Positions 1 to 11,465 of a stretch of DNA of 64,000 nucleotides are shown here, in pieces (positions within the stretch are counted from its first letter, which is position 1; the number at the start of each line of letters is the position of its first letter). The stretch is from the NCBI GenBank assembly GCA_021442155.1, contig CM038215.1, positions 208,686,982 to 208,750,981 on the forward strand. The letters run 5' to 3'. The position numbers were made by a program, and so were the translations under genes. The stretch comes from Cymbidium sinense. Taxonomy: Eukaryota > Streptophyta > Magnoliopsida > Asparagales > Orchidaceae. Below the pieces are notes generated by a model, which did no database searches, was not told the DNA's origin, and saw nothing but the letters and a program-made list of their open reading frames with translations.

Positions 1-2199
1 ATATATATACATGCTTGGGATTGTATGGTTTGTTTGGCTAATCTCTATTTTGCAGGTTTTAATTAGATTTCCTTTTTCCTATTTTCATGTAATTTTGTAA
101 TTAGGATTTTGGAATGATTGTTATGGAGGATTAGGATGAACATTGGTTATAAGACCATTTCTTATGTACCATATGAAGCCTTTGGAGCAACTACATTCCA
201 ACCATCCAAAAGAAGCAACCAAAAGAAGAAAGAAGAAAGCAGAAAGAAGAAAAAAAATGAAGAATGGAGACCCCCATAACATGAATTCTTTGCTTGATTG
301 TATTTAATTCATTTGTAATCTGAGTTGTATAAGAGTAAAGCTCGGCTACCCAATTTGTTTTTGGGTTTGTGTAGTGGAGCTCGACCAAAAATGGCCTTTT
401 ATTCTTTTTTGCTAGCTTTATAAATGATTGATGTTTGTTTAGCTTGTGCATTAAGATGACATATTTTCCTTATTTATTCCTTGCTTTGATGTATGGCCTA
501 GATGATGATCAGGCTCTTAGAAAAATAAATTTTCTATGCTACTAATCAATTCAAACTAAAAATAAATAACTCATAACCTCATCTAAATCTTAGGCTATAA
601 ATTAAGATAAAAGAATTAGCAACCCCTTAGCTGGATATTGTATTACTTTTCTAACATCAAGCATAAAAAGTAAATTATTTCACTCTTGATTGGAGGGCTT
701 CCACTTTAGCCAGAGAACTTAGCTTGACCTTCGAGAGTACATGGTGGAAACACACTTCCCTATCTTGCTGATTTTGGCCCATAATCTAATTTATTATGCA
801 TTAGTCATATGAATCTTAAAGCCTGTGTCAAAGTGATTGTCCAAAATAAAAATAAAAATGTAACAAAATTTGCATTAGATTTAAGTCATTACTCATGCCC
901 TACATGATCTAGTATCTTAGGGAGTGTGTTTAAGGACTTAATTTCTTTCTAAATAAATAATAGCCTAGCTATCTTGCAAAAGCATTTGACTTGCCTACAT
1001 GTTTTAAAATCATAGGAGGACTTAGTTGGCGGTCACCCCTAGGCGATTGTAAGTCCAACAGTTGGGTGATTTATCCTCTCTTTTGGAGGTAAACCAAATA
1101 CCCATTTTTGCCTTAGATTTAGGTTGTGCTTTTTGGCCCTCGTCAAAGCTCCCTAGATTTAGGTTCAGAGGTTGCTACTTCCCTTTGTGGGCTACGAGCA
1201 TAAATCCTCACCTCTTAGGCATTTCTATAACCTTGTACTATGGAATTATAAGCCCTACATTTCTAATGAAAATTCAACTCAAATAAATCAATTGAATTTT
1301 AAAAATATAAAACCCAACCATAGGATAGTTTGTGGTGCCTACTAGGCTTTCTAGTATATTAAGCATCCCCTATTTATCTTCATTTGGCTTTGATAAGAAC
1401 TCCCTCCTCTTGACTGATCCCACTTGACTTTCTAAAAGTAAACCAATCGATTGATAGTCCCACCTTTTGAATTCTTTGGAGATAACGATCATTTACCCTA
1501 ATCGAGAGTATTCCTAAGGAATCCTGTTCCTTAGGATGTAATTAACTATGGAGGCTTGCCCCTGTAGGGAATTTAACGAACTCGATTTAAAATAAACTCT
1601 GCTTTACTTTTTCATGTAAAGTAGGAGAAGAATATCTGGTACATTCTGAAGACCCATAGTCCTTAGGAGTCCTTATGAAGGTGATTAGGTCCATTGTAGG
1701 ATAGTGATTTCTATCTTTTGAGATAGTACATCTCTCCTTAATGTCGCACCTAATTATTCTAATAAGAATATCTACGGATCTACGTGGTGTCCCAACAAAG
1801 GTGTATATTTTTGTTTTCATTTATCCTTCCAAAAGGATAGATAAAGGTAGGAATATTGTTAGAGATAATTGATTGACTACTTTTGTTGAGAGTTTTTTTA
1901 GAAAATCCCATTTCCTAAGATGTAATTAACTCTCGAGGCTTTCCTCCATAAGTAATTAAAGAACTCGGCATAAAATAAACCTTGCTTTACTTTTTCATGT
2001 AAAGTAGGGGAAAGATCTTTGGTATATACGAAGACCCATCATGTCATATGAGTCTTTATTAGGTGATTAGTTCCATTGTGGGGTTATTTTTCCATATTTT
2101 GAGATGGTACATCATGCCTTAATGATGAACTCGATCACTCCAATAACTACCCCCTAAGATCTGCATGGTATTCACATGACTCCAAAGTATAACACCACA
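1..2199 (+). repeat. LTR-a: 3' end (block A) of a plus-strand Tat LTR, cut by the window start
   Basis: No coding content. The sequence matches block A of the other LTRs: compare 34,800-36,614 on the plus strand and, reverse-complemented, 6941-8990 and 11466-13500. The LTR 3' end lies at 2191-2199 (AACACCACA), homologous to the ends at 36614 and 53793. The last segment is present twice, at about 1480-1803 and 1862-2199. Each copy has the TGTAATTAACT and CATGTAAAGTAGG words, so this is an internal duplication rather than two insertions. To the right, LTR-b resumes at the start of its block B, so LTR-a was inserted into LTR-b. The 5' part of LTR-a and any attached internal region lie outside the window, so it cannot be told whether this is a solo LTR. 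Confidence 0.7.
1480..2199 (+). repeat. Tandem duplication of the LTR 3'-terminal segment
   Basis: Two copies of about 330 bp, at 1480-1803 and 1862-2199, both align to 36,280-36,614. Shared landmarks are the segment around AAGATGTAATTAACT, the stretch CATGTAAAGTAGGGGAAAGATC, a GAGATGGTACATC-like word, and the terminal GATCTRCRTGGTRT. The copies are clearly diverged by eye, so the duplication is old. Confidence 0.6.
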
Positions 2200-2649
2200 G
2201 AATTTAATTTGTATTATTATTATTATTTATTTCATTTGATCTTTACTTAGCATCTAATTGTTATAAAGAGAGGAAAGAGGTTTGACCCCATTCATCCCTA
2301 CCATAAGTTATTTTCTAAAAGCATATTGTTTTGACTTTGGTTTCTTTTGGTGAATGATTTATTAAACATTTTCATTAAATATAGATTTGGGTTAATCTTA
2401 AAAAATCTTATTCAATATGAAAGGCATCTTAATATTAATGAAATTGAATTGCTATCACATGGATAATGTTGCATAATTCCTTTTCATCATTAATAGCATG
2501 CATATGATATTAAACTTAACATACCTATACATGCAATGCATTTTTAGCACACTTGACTGAATTTTAATGCATATATTTTGGTAGAAAAGAGAGATTTTAT
2601 TGTTTAGCTAAGTATACATACTCATGTATTAGAGATTTAAATAAGTACT

Positions 2650-3060
2650 TTTCATTGTTAAACTAGGGAAGTGAGGTAATTTAAGACCTCATTGGGGCTA
2701 CTTAAATCCTCGTGTTCACGAGATGTCTTGATTATATACTCACTATCTTAAATATATATAAATGTATACATAAACATAAGAATGAAAATCATGCAAAATA
2801 TTGTATATTAGTGAATTATTTTCTCATGTAAAGTAAAGCTTTATCCAAATTCTAGCATATATATATATATATATAAAATTAAGAATGTGTTGTTGTTAAA
2901 TCATGGAAGTGAGGTAATCTAAGACCTCCTTAGGGCTACTTAAAGCCTCATGTTCCGAGGATGTCCAAACTATATACTTACTAACATCCAAATACATGTA
3001 AACATATACATGAAATATGAAAATAGAACAATCCCTTAACAGGTTTAAGTTATAAGCAAA
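2650..3060 (-). repeat. Duplicated segment of about 237 bp inside LTR block B
   Basis: Two copies start near 2660 and 2897. Both contain the words GGAAGTGAGGTAAT, AAGACCTC and GGGCTACTTAAA, followed by a line ending in ATATACT. The same pair occurs in other LTRs: at 9640 and 9893, and reverse-complemented at about 33,630-33,960. E2's LTR keeps only one recognisable copy (about 52,860-52,930). The segment contains a small GAGGT/ACCTC inverted repeat that is not kept in every copy. Confidence 0.6.
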
Positions 3061-5399
3061 TATAAATCACATATAATATTCATAGCTAACATCATTATAA
3101 ACTTACATCATTGGTTTATAATTTCGAAAAATAATTTGAGATTTATTAGTGATAATAGCACTCCATATAATAAGATTAATTCAACACATGCAACTTATAT
3201 ACATAACGACATTCACTTGATTATTTTATTCAAAAACATGAATACTTGATACAAATGACATACAAATTTATAATGATTGAAAAGGAATAAGTAAACATTG
3301 CTATTTAATACATTCAACCACATTAATTCCTAAGGACAATAAGGTCAAATAAAACTCCATAAGATTAACCTAAGTTATTATGAAGTTTAATTTTTTTTAT
3401 TTGAATTATTAAAACTTAAAGAAGAGAGATAATATTTGTTGTTTTGCCCCATCCTATGTTACTGATTTAATTTCCCTTTCCTTTGTCTCTTTAGTTTAAT
3501 TAACTACTTAGCCATGAGCCTCCAATGATATGCATATGAGAGATTAAAATTTGTATTTCTCCTAAAAGGGCCTAATGCAATTAGGCTCATGATTAAGAAT
3601 TAATTAGATTAAAGGAGAATCTAAATTAAGTACTCTTATGGTTTTCTCACACTCATGAGTTAACCATAACTTCCTAAAAAGTCCTTATATTATTAAACAC
3701 ATAATGAGGAACCCATTAATCCAATTTGAATTATCTAAACTAATTATCATTTTAATTTGATTTATATTATTATTAATTATCTAATTAATATTTAATTAAA
3801 GCATAATTAATTAACCTACTTTTGGAAATACATTTAGGAAAATAATTAAGGAAGAGGCCCTAATCATTTTGCCTCATCATTCCCACTATTAATAATGATT
3901 AATCATCATTAATGATTTAATTTTATTTATTATTTAGGAATTTTAATAATATAGCCAATAAATCCCAAGAAAGTTATGGGAAGTAGAGGACATCCCATGA
4001 AATCAACCTATCCAATTTTAGATCAATTAGCCAAGTAATTAAGCTTTAATTAGGGTAATTTGCCTAAACTTTAAACCCTAATTAAGCACTATTCATTAAC
4101 CAAATATTAGAAATTTTATTATTATTTAATTATTCTCTGTTTACCATTTTAAAATGGGTTTACTCATATTTTTGGATGTTTCTACAATTAGTTATGAATT
4201 TTCAAAGTTCTTGCTATTTAATGAAATTTTAATCACCTAATTAATCCCCTAAATCATCGATTCCATGCAAAGAGCTGATGTGGTAGCACTTTCCATGTGG
4301 CGCCATGGGATAAGTTATTTAAAATGCCTGATGTGATAGTTGACTCGGAGGCGGTGGACACGGTTTCATCCCTGCCGTCTAATCTCAGATCGGTCAGTGG
4401 AGATTAATCCTGTGATTCCTATTGGATTAAATTGAATTATCTAATAGATTAAATCATGGGCATTTAATCTAATCATGTGGAATGGATGGGCGATGATCCT
4501 TCATCCCCCGAGTGATGAAAGATGGATACCGTTTGCATTTCACCACATGATTTGAGCTCATCGAAGCTCATAGAACGTCAGGATCGACTCCAAAATGTGC
4601 AGGGAGGAGATTTAATGTGATCATATTGTGGAAATCATATGCAATCACACTTTGCTTCAAAAAGATCATCATTTAAGGGGTTTTCTACGGTTACTAGATT
4701 TTTACCTTATCAGAGCTAAAGATAGATGGTATGTCGAGTGAGGTAGCTTTGGCTTGAAAAGACGAAGCCTTGTTGAGATGAACTTGAGCTTCCTCCCCAC
4801 CGATGCATTTGTGGATCAAGCGCTGCCTCTAAGCTCACCAGAGTTGGTCATGGAGTGCCTTCCGATGATCAAATCGATTGGGGATCAATTTTTTTTTGAC
4901 TCGTCAGAGTGAGGAGATGGTGTGGAAAGAGTTAATTTGAGTTTAATGGATTTTAGTTGAGGTTGGACGGATGGGGCTCTCGATTTTGATCAGTGGTTGG
5001 TCTAGCTAGCGATGGAGTGCACTAGAGGATCGTGAAAGCTTTAGGACCACTTTGAATACTCTGAGGAAGCTCTATGTGTAGTTTGAATGGATGGGGAAGA
5101 GTATACTCTCCTCCCGAAGTGAACCAATGGCTAATATTGACTCAGCCATTGGCAGTCATCCGATCGGGGTAGGTGGTTAGAGATGGTAGTGAACTATTGA
5201 GGTGGAGGAGCTTGAGAGGTTGAGGTAGTGGCATGGGCTGGCATGGGGTGTATCTCCTCCAAGTGAACCAATAGTGTGCCATGGGTGAACTCACCCTCTC
5301 ATGACCCAAGGTTAAACTCAACAGCCTTGGGATAGGTTGGGCCAGTGGTCCTAGTGTCCAAGAAGGGTAAAAGGTGGTTTCCATGGCCTATGGAGTGGA

Positions 5400-6600
5400 T
5401 GAGTCCATCCAAATGGGGATTTTGTTCCATTTGGGTGGGTTGGTTCATGAGTTTTTACCTAAATTGGGTTTGCCATGGGTTGGGACCACTTGGGCTGACC
5501 CATGGTAACCCAAGGATGAGTCATGCCAAGCTTAGTTGGGTTTGGACTTATTTTGGACGTGTTTGGCTCAATTTGACCCATATGGGTCAAATGGGGTTCA
5601 ATTGGGTTAGGTTGACCAATAGATCAAATTGGGTCAAACCAAATATTTAGGTGCATTAAAATGATCATTTGGAATGCATTGGTACAATTGGTTTTATTTA
5701 ATTTGAAGTGGATTTGGATTTGCTTCACTTGGGTTCATTTAGGCTAAATGGGCTAAGTTGACCAATTTTGTCAAATGGGCCAAATTGGCTTAAGTGGAGG
5801 GTTGGTTTAGGTTCAATTGATCATTTAAGAATGATTATAGGTGTTGGTTTGAATTAATTTGGATTTGGGAAGAGTTTGGTTCAATTGGACCTTTTAGGTC
5901 AATTTAGGCTAAATGGGCCAATTAGGTTGGTTTGATCAAATTGTGTTCAATTGAAGATTAGATCATATTCAATAATCAATTTGTGATTCATTAGAGGCAT
6001 TGGTCTCAATCAATTGGAGTTGGAATGAGATTTGACTCAATTTGCCCGTTTATGTCAAATTAGATCAACTTGGGTTAATTTGTCAAATTGGTTTAGTTTG
6101 TTTCAATTGATTGCAATTGGGCTATCCAAGATGATCAATAATCATTATGGAAGGTATTGGATGGGTTGAATTGAAGTTTGAGTCAATTTGGTCATTTAAG
6201 CCACTTTAGGTCAAGTTGACCAGTTAGGTTGATTAAGTTGAACTGGTAGAAATGGGTATTAGGAAGAGTTCAATAATGAATTTAGGGTTGATTGGTGGCC
6301 TTGATTGCAACTAATTTGGTTTGATTGGATTTTGGCTCATTTAGACCTTTCGGGTCAAATGGGCTAACTTGGGTTGATTGGATTCATTTGATTTGATTAG
6401 TTTGATTACAAGTGTTGGAGGAGTTTGAAATGGTCGATTGAATGGTTGGAGTGCTTGTGTGAAAATCAAATTGGATTTGGTTAGTTTGAATGGGCTTTAA
6501 GTTGGATCATTGGATCATGGTGGAATGAACTTAGGTTAGGAACTAAGTCAATTTGTCTTGGAGCTTGGATATAAAACAAAAATTCAATTAAGATTGGTTG
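5400..6600 (-). repeat. Degenerate ~153-bp tandem array in LTR block C (GGTCAA/TTGACC-rich)
   Basis: The phrase 'gtt-caa-tttgacc … ggtcaaatgggctaa … gttgacc' recurs near 5560, 5720, 5872, 6031, 6180 and 6333, which gives steps of 149-160 bp. Units are strongly diverged. Similar arrays are at the same place in other LTRs, about 20,580-21,500 on the plus strand and about 30,180-31,080 reverse-complemented. Each unit holds TTTGACC and GGTCAAA words close together, so short inverted repeats are common. There is no conserved reading frame across units. Confidence 0.6.
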
Positions 6601-6855
6601 TGTTTAATTTATGGGAGTTTTAGATTTGGATGAGTTGATAAGCATGGGTTTTAGTTTAGGCCATAGGATAGGTAAGACTTATTTATCCTAAGGCATATCC
6701 TAAGCTTATGGTATGCCTTTCTTAGTCTCTAGGCTTGGGTTTAGTGTTCCCTTAGTCACTAGAAGTGTCTTATCACTAAGGAAATCCAAGTGCCTTGAAG
6801 GTTCCTAAGCTTAAGATGAGGAAGGTCAATTCTCACTCCAAAAGTGAGGTCAACA

Positions 6856-6940
6856 TTGCTGATGGATTAAAAGCCTACTAAAAGAATTAGCAACTATAAA
6901 AAAGAGGTTTTTGAAAAACTTTAGTACTATTATAGCCCCA
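6856..6940. other. 85-bp unassigned spacer between LTR-b and E0
   Basis: This stretch lies between the 5' end of LTR-b (read on the minus strand) and the 3' end of E0's LTR at 6941 (TGTGGTG). It does not match the LTR blocks or the internal region by eye, has no open frame of note, and is AT-rich. It is probably what remains of an older target sequence and is the only part of the window that I cannot place in the Tat family. Confidence 0.5.
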
Positions 6941-9900
6941 TGTGGTGTTTTAATTTGGAGCCGTAGGGATACCATGCAGATCTAAGGTGGTACTTATTGC
7001 AGTAATCGTGTGCTATATTAAGGTATGATGTACCATCTTAGGAGATGAAAACATCATCATACAATGGACCTAATCACCTAATGAGGACTCTTAAGGCAGA
7101 TGGATCTACATATGCACCAGAGATCTTTCCCCTATTTTACATGGAGAAGTAAAGCAGGATTTATTTTATGTCAGGACCTTTAGTTTCCTATGGAAGCAAG
7201 CTTCCATAATTAATTACATCTTAGGAAATAGGAATTTTCTAAAAATACTCTTGATTAAAGTAGTCAATAAGTATCTCCAAAGATTTCAAAGCTAGACTAT
7301 CAAAGGACTAAGTATTCATGGAAATCAAATGGGAGAGTTCAAATAAGAAGATTTATTTATAGATTCTAAAGAAGAATAAGTATGAAGCATCCATGATACT
7401 AAAAATCCTAATGAGTACTTCAGTCTACCCTATAGTTAGGCTTTACATATTTGAAAGAAAGAATTTACTTTTGTTTAAGTTAGAATCTTATTAGAATGTT
7501 AGGGTTTATAGTCCATCAATTCAATATTGTGGAAAAGCCTAAGAGGTGAGGACTTATACTCGTTGCCCAAAGGAAATGAGTAGCCTCATAACCTAAATCT
7601 AATATGCTTTAGCAGAAGCTAAAATCATGGTCTAAGTCTAATGGATAAAGATGGGATATGATCGTTCACCTCCACAAGAGAGAATGAACACACCCCAACA
7701 CTTCCAAGCTTACAATTGCTTGGAGTGGCTACCAACTAACACCTCCTATGCTTTAAAATCATGTAGATCGGTCTTATGTTGATGTAAGATAACTAGGCTA
7801 TTATTTAATTAAGAAAAGAGCTAGAATCCTAAACTCACTCCCTAAGAGACTACATCATGACTGGAATGAAAACATGACTTAGACTAATGTAAAAATTTAC
7901 TACTTCATAAACCATTTTGACACATTCATTTTGGACTAAGGTTTGGGACAATTATGCCTATATGCATGATGAAATATTAAATTGTAGGCTAAATCAGTGA
8001 GAGAAGGTGTTCTCCATTACAAGGGATCCCTCTTAAAGGTCAAGCATATCCCCTATCATGCAATAGTGGAGACCCTCCCTATTCAAGAATAAAATAATAT
8101 GATATGTATGGTCTGATAACATGTAACATTCAACTAAAGGGTTGCTAAATCTTTTACATAGTTTGATTATGAACCTAGGCTTTAAGATGAGTTTATGAGT
8201 TGTGTTAGAATTAAGTTATGAATTTTTAGTGAGGATAAAAAATTTAATTTTATCCTAAAAAGCCTGCCGCATCTAGGCCACACATCAAATCATCACATTT
8301 TAAGAAACCTATGAAAAGCACATCATTTCTATTGCATAAACTAAACACAATAAAGAAAACATATAAATTTCGTAGAAGAAAGAAGGCCGGTGCGACCGAG
8401 TACCACTGTACACCCTAAAAAGAAAAAGATGTTGGGTAGCCAAGCTCTACCTTTATACAACCCATATTATAATAGAATATTATAATTACAATGAAATTTA
8501 TGGGGGCCTTCAACCTCTTGTCTTTCTTTTCATCTTTTGGATTGGTTTGCTCTAGGATTCACAAGACTTCCTAGGTCTTTGCCTTCTAGCTATTGCTCAT
8601 TCTAAACCCTATAATACTAATCCTATTCCTATTGCAAAAATTACATATTTATGAAAAATAAAATCTAACTATACTTGTAAAACAAAAGTTAGCTAAACAA
8701 ACATACAAGCCAAGTAATTATATTTCATATATTTGGACTTAGCACCCTGCACTTGGGTAATCAAGCCCACCTGTCCTAACTAGATTATGCTTAGAGGCAT
8801 AAGCAACCTAAAAGAAAGAACATTTATATTTACTTATTATTACAGTGGCCCCTTTAGCATAATCCTTTGCAAAAAACATCATTAGTCTATTAACGACCCA
8901 ACTTCTAGTCTATGCATAAATAATCCTAACATTCAGTCTAAAATATTACATCATAAAATAAAATATAACACCACAACATACACTAGCCTAAAGGCTAGAA
9001 TTGGTGACTTAGTATTCTAATGTGTGTGCTAAGGTTTAGTGTGGTTTTTTTAAGTTAGGCTTTAAAGGTATGTTATCTAAAGTTTAGAATTATTTAAGTT
9101 AAGTATTAGGGGAAGTTCTACTTCAAGTCTTTGAATGAGTTGATTAATTTAAATTTTCTTTTTAGTTTTGTTTCAGTTGATGCCTACTTGATTATCTAAT
9201 TATTATGAAGAAAAGAAAGGGGAGGTTGACCCCCTTCATCCCTATCCTAAGTTATTTTCTATGGGTATTTTATTATGACTTTGGTTTCTTTAGTGAATCA
9301 TTTATTAACTATTTTTTTATTAAACCTAATTTTGGGTTAGTCTTAAGGGATCTTAGTCAAATATAAAAGGCATCTTAGGATTAACAAAACTGAATCACCA
9401 TTATATGGATAACATTCCACCACTTCTTCCCATTATCAATAGCTTGCACATTTCTTCATTTTTATTATTCATGGTATTTTATTTAATACACATATTTATA
9501 CATGAAATATATTTTTATATTTTGGTACACTTGAATGATCATTAATGCATGTACTTTGGTAGAAAAGAAAAAAGATGTCATCCCTTAGTTAAGCATGTAT
9601 ACAAATGTATTAGAAGTTTAAACAAGTACGTGCCATTGTTAAACTAGGGAAGTGAGATTATCTAAGACCTCCTTAGAGCTACTTAAAGACTCATATTCTT
9701 GGGATGTCCAAACTATATAGTTGCTAACTTAAATACATGTAAACATATATACAAGCATATGAATGAAATTCATGCAAATTTTATGTAAGAGTAAATCCTT
9801 TATTCATGTAAAACCAAGGAAGTGCAAATTCTATCCCAAATTCTAGCACATGCATACACATGAATGGAATTATGCAAGTATGCATCACTATTAAACCAGG

Positions 9901-11465
9901 GAAGTGATATTATCAAATATCTCATTGGGGCTACTTAAAGCGTCGTGTTCTCGGGATGTCCAAACTATATACTTTCTAACTCCAAACATATGTAAGCATA
10001 CACATCAATCATGAAAATAATATAATCCTTTACCATGTTTAAATTATAAATAAATGTAAATTTTATTAAATATTTATGACCAACATTAATTTCAAATTTA
10101 TATCATTAGCTTATAGTTTTGAAAATTATTTAGGATTTATTAGTGATAATAACCACACTATATAATAATATTTATTCAACACATGCAACATAAATGCATC
10201 CATATTCTTTTTGATCCTCCTTTCCATATATTTTCCTTTTTGAAAACATGAACATATGACACAAATGGCATGCATATTTATGATGCTTGAAAAGAAGTAA
10301 TTAAACATTGCCACATAACATATTCAATTACAATACGTCCTAAGGACAATCAAGATAAGTAAATATTCCTTAATACTAACCAAAATTCTTATGAAATTTA
10401 ATTTGGTGTTTGAATCATCAAAAGCTACATAGGAGAGACATTACTTAGTGTTTACTCTATCCCATATTGGTGATTTAATATATTTAAAGAAAGCAATTAA
10501 ATAGATTTTTATGACTCAATTAGGTTTAAACCATTAAGCACATTGATTTTGATTACCCTTCCCAAAGCTTCTTTAATTTAATTAACTACTTAATTATGAT
10601 CATCTAATAATATGCTTTTATGAAATTAAAATTTGTAATGCACCTAAAGAAATCTAATGCAATTAGGCTCATGCTTAAAAGTTAATTAGATTAAGAAGGA
10701 AATAATCTAAGTTATGCACTATTATTATTTTTTTCACACCAATGGGTCAACCATAATTTCCTTAATAACTTTATGTTATTAAACACATAAAGGGAAACTA
10801 ATGAAATATATTTGAATTATTTGAAACAATCATTAATTTTGTTTGACTTTCATCTTTTATCATTAACTTTTCTAATTAATTCTTAATTATCACATATGTT
10901 AATTAACCCTCCTAAGAAATATACTTAGAAAAATAATCAGGAAAGTGGTTCTAATTAATTATCCTCACTATTCCCACTATTCACAATGATTAATTATCAT
11001 AAATTATTAAATTTTCACTATTTAACAATTTTAAAAAATATTAAATTAATTAATGAGGGCGATTAGGATTGAAATTACAAATTCTTTAAATTACATGGCC
11101 AATAATTCCAAGAAATTTATGGTAGGCAGAGGACATCCCATGGAATCATCCCACTACTTTAAAATTAATTAGCCAAGTAATTAGTCCTTAATTAAAGTAA
11201 TTAGCCTAAGATTTAAACTTTAATTAAGCATTATTCACTGGACATAAATCAATGATTTTAGTTTTGTTAAATTCCCCTTTGTCTAACCTTTCCAAAATGG
11301 GTTTATTTATATATATTTTTTAATTTTCCTACAATTAGTTATGATTTGTTTTGAAGTTCTGACCATTTAATTGCATTTTAAGGCCTAATTAATTCTATAA
11401 ACTGTCGATGGCAAGCGGACGCTGACGCGATAATGCTTTCCATATGGCATAATGGTATTGGCTAC
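6941..11465 (-). repeat. E0 3' LTR, distal part (blocks A and B)
   Basis: On the minus strand this is the second half of E0's 3' LTR: block B at about 11455 to 9210 and block A at about 9000 to 6941, ending at the conserved ACACCACA end (TGTGGTG at 6941). Its proximal half, block C, is at 19340-21811. Between them lies LTR-c. The five bases GCTAC (11461-11465) match GTTAC (19335-19339) except for one base. Comparison with the intact B/C boundary in the E1 5' LTR, about 32,230-32,270, shows that the sequence is continuous once LTR-c is taken out. Confidence 0.75.

Larger units (their letters stand above)
2200..6855 (-). repeat. LTR-b: minus-strand Tat LTR (blocks B and C), interrupted by LTR-a
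   Basis: Read on the minus strand the copy starts at 6855 with TGTTGACCTCAC and runs through block C (about 6855 to 4330) and block B (about 4310 to 2205). Block A is missing because LTR-a sits at the B/A boundary; it may continue left of the window. Block C carries GGTCAA/TTGACC repeats, and the B/C boundary has a conserved segment around TCAGATCGGTCAGTGG (4386-4401). Its start resembles the 5' LTR of E1 (29732) and the 3' LTR of E0 more than the LTRs at 19334 or 47066. The five bases to its right, 6856-6860, would be the target-site duplication; the partner copy is not in the window. Confidence 0.7.

Noticed and set aside
5142..5650. Overlapping open frames on both strands in LTR-b
   Set aside because: They lie in the GGTCAA repeat region with no recognisable domain; only the minus-strand one has a partner in another LTR and is reported as a weak finding rather than a gene.
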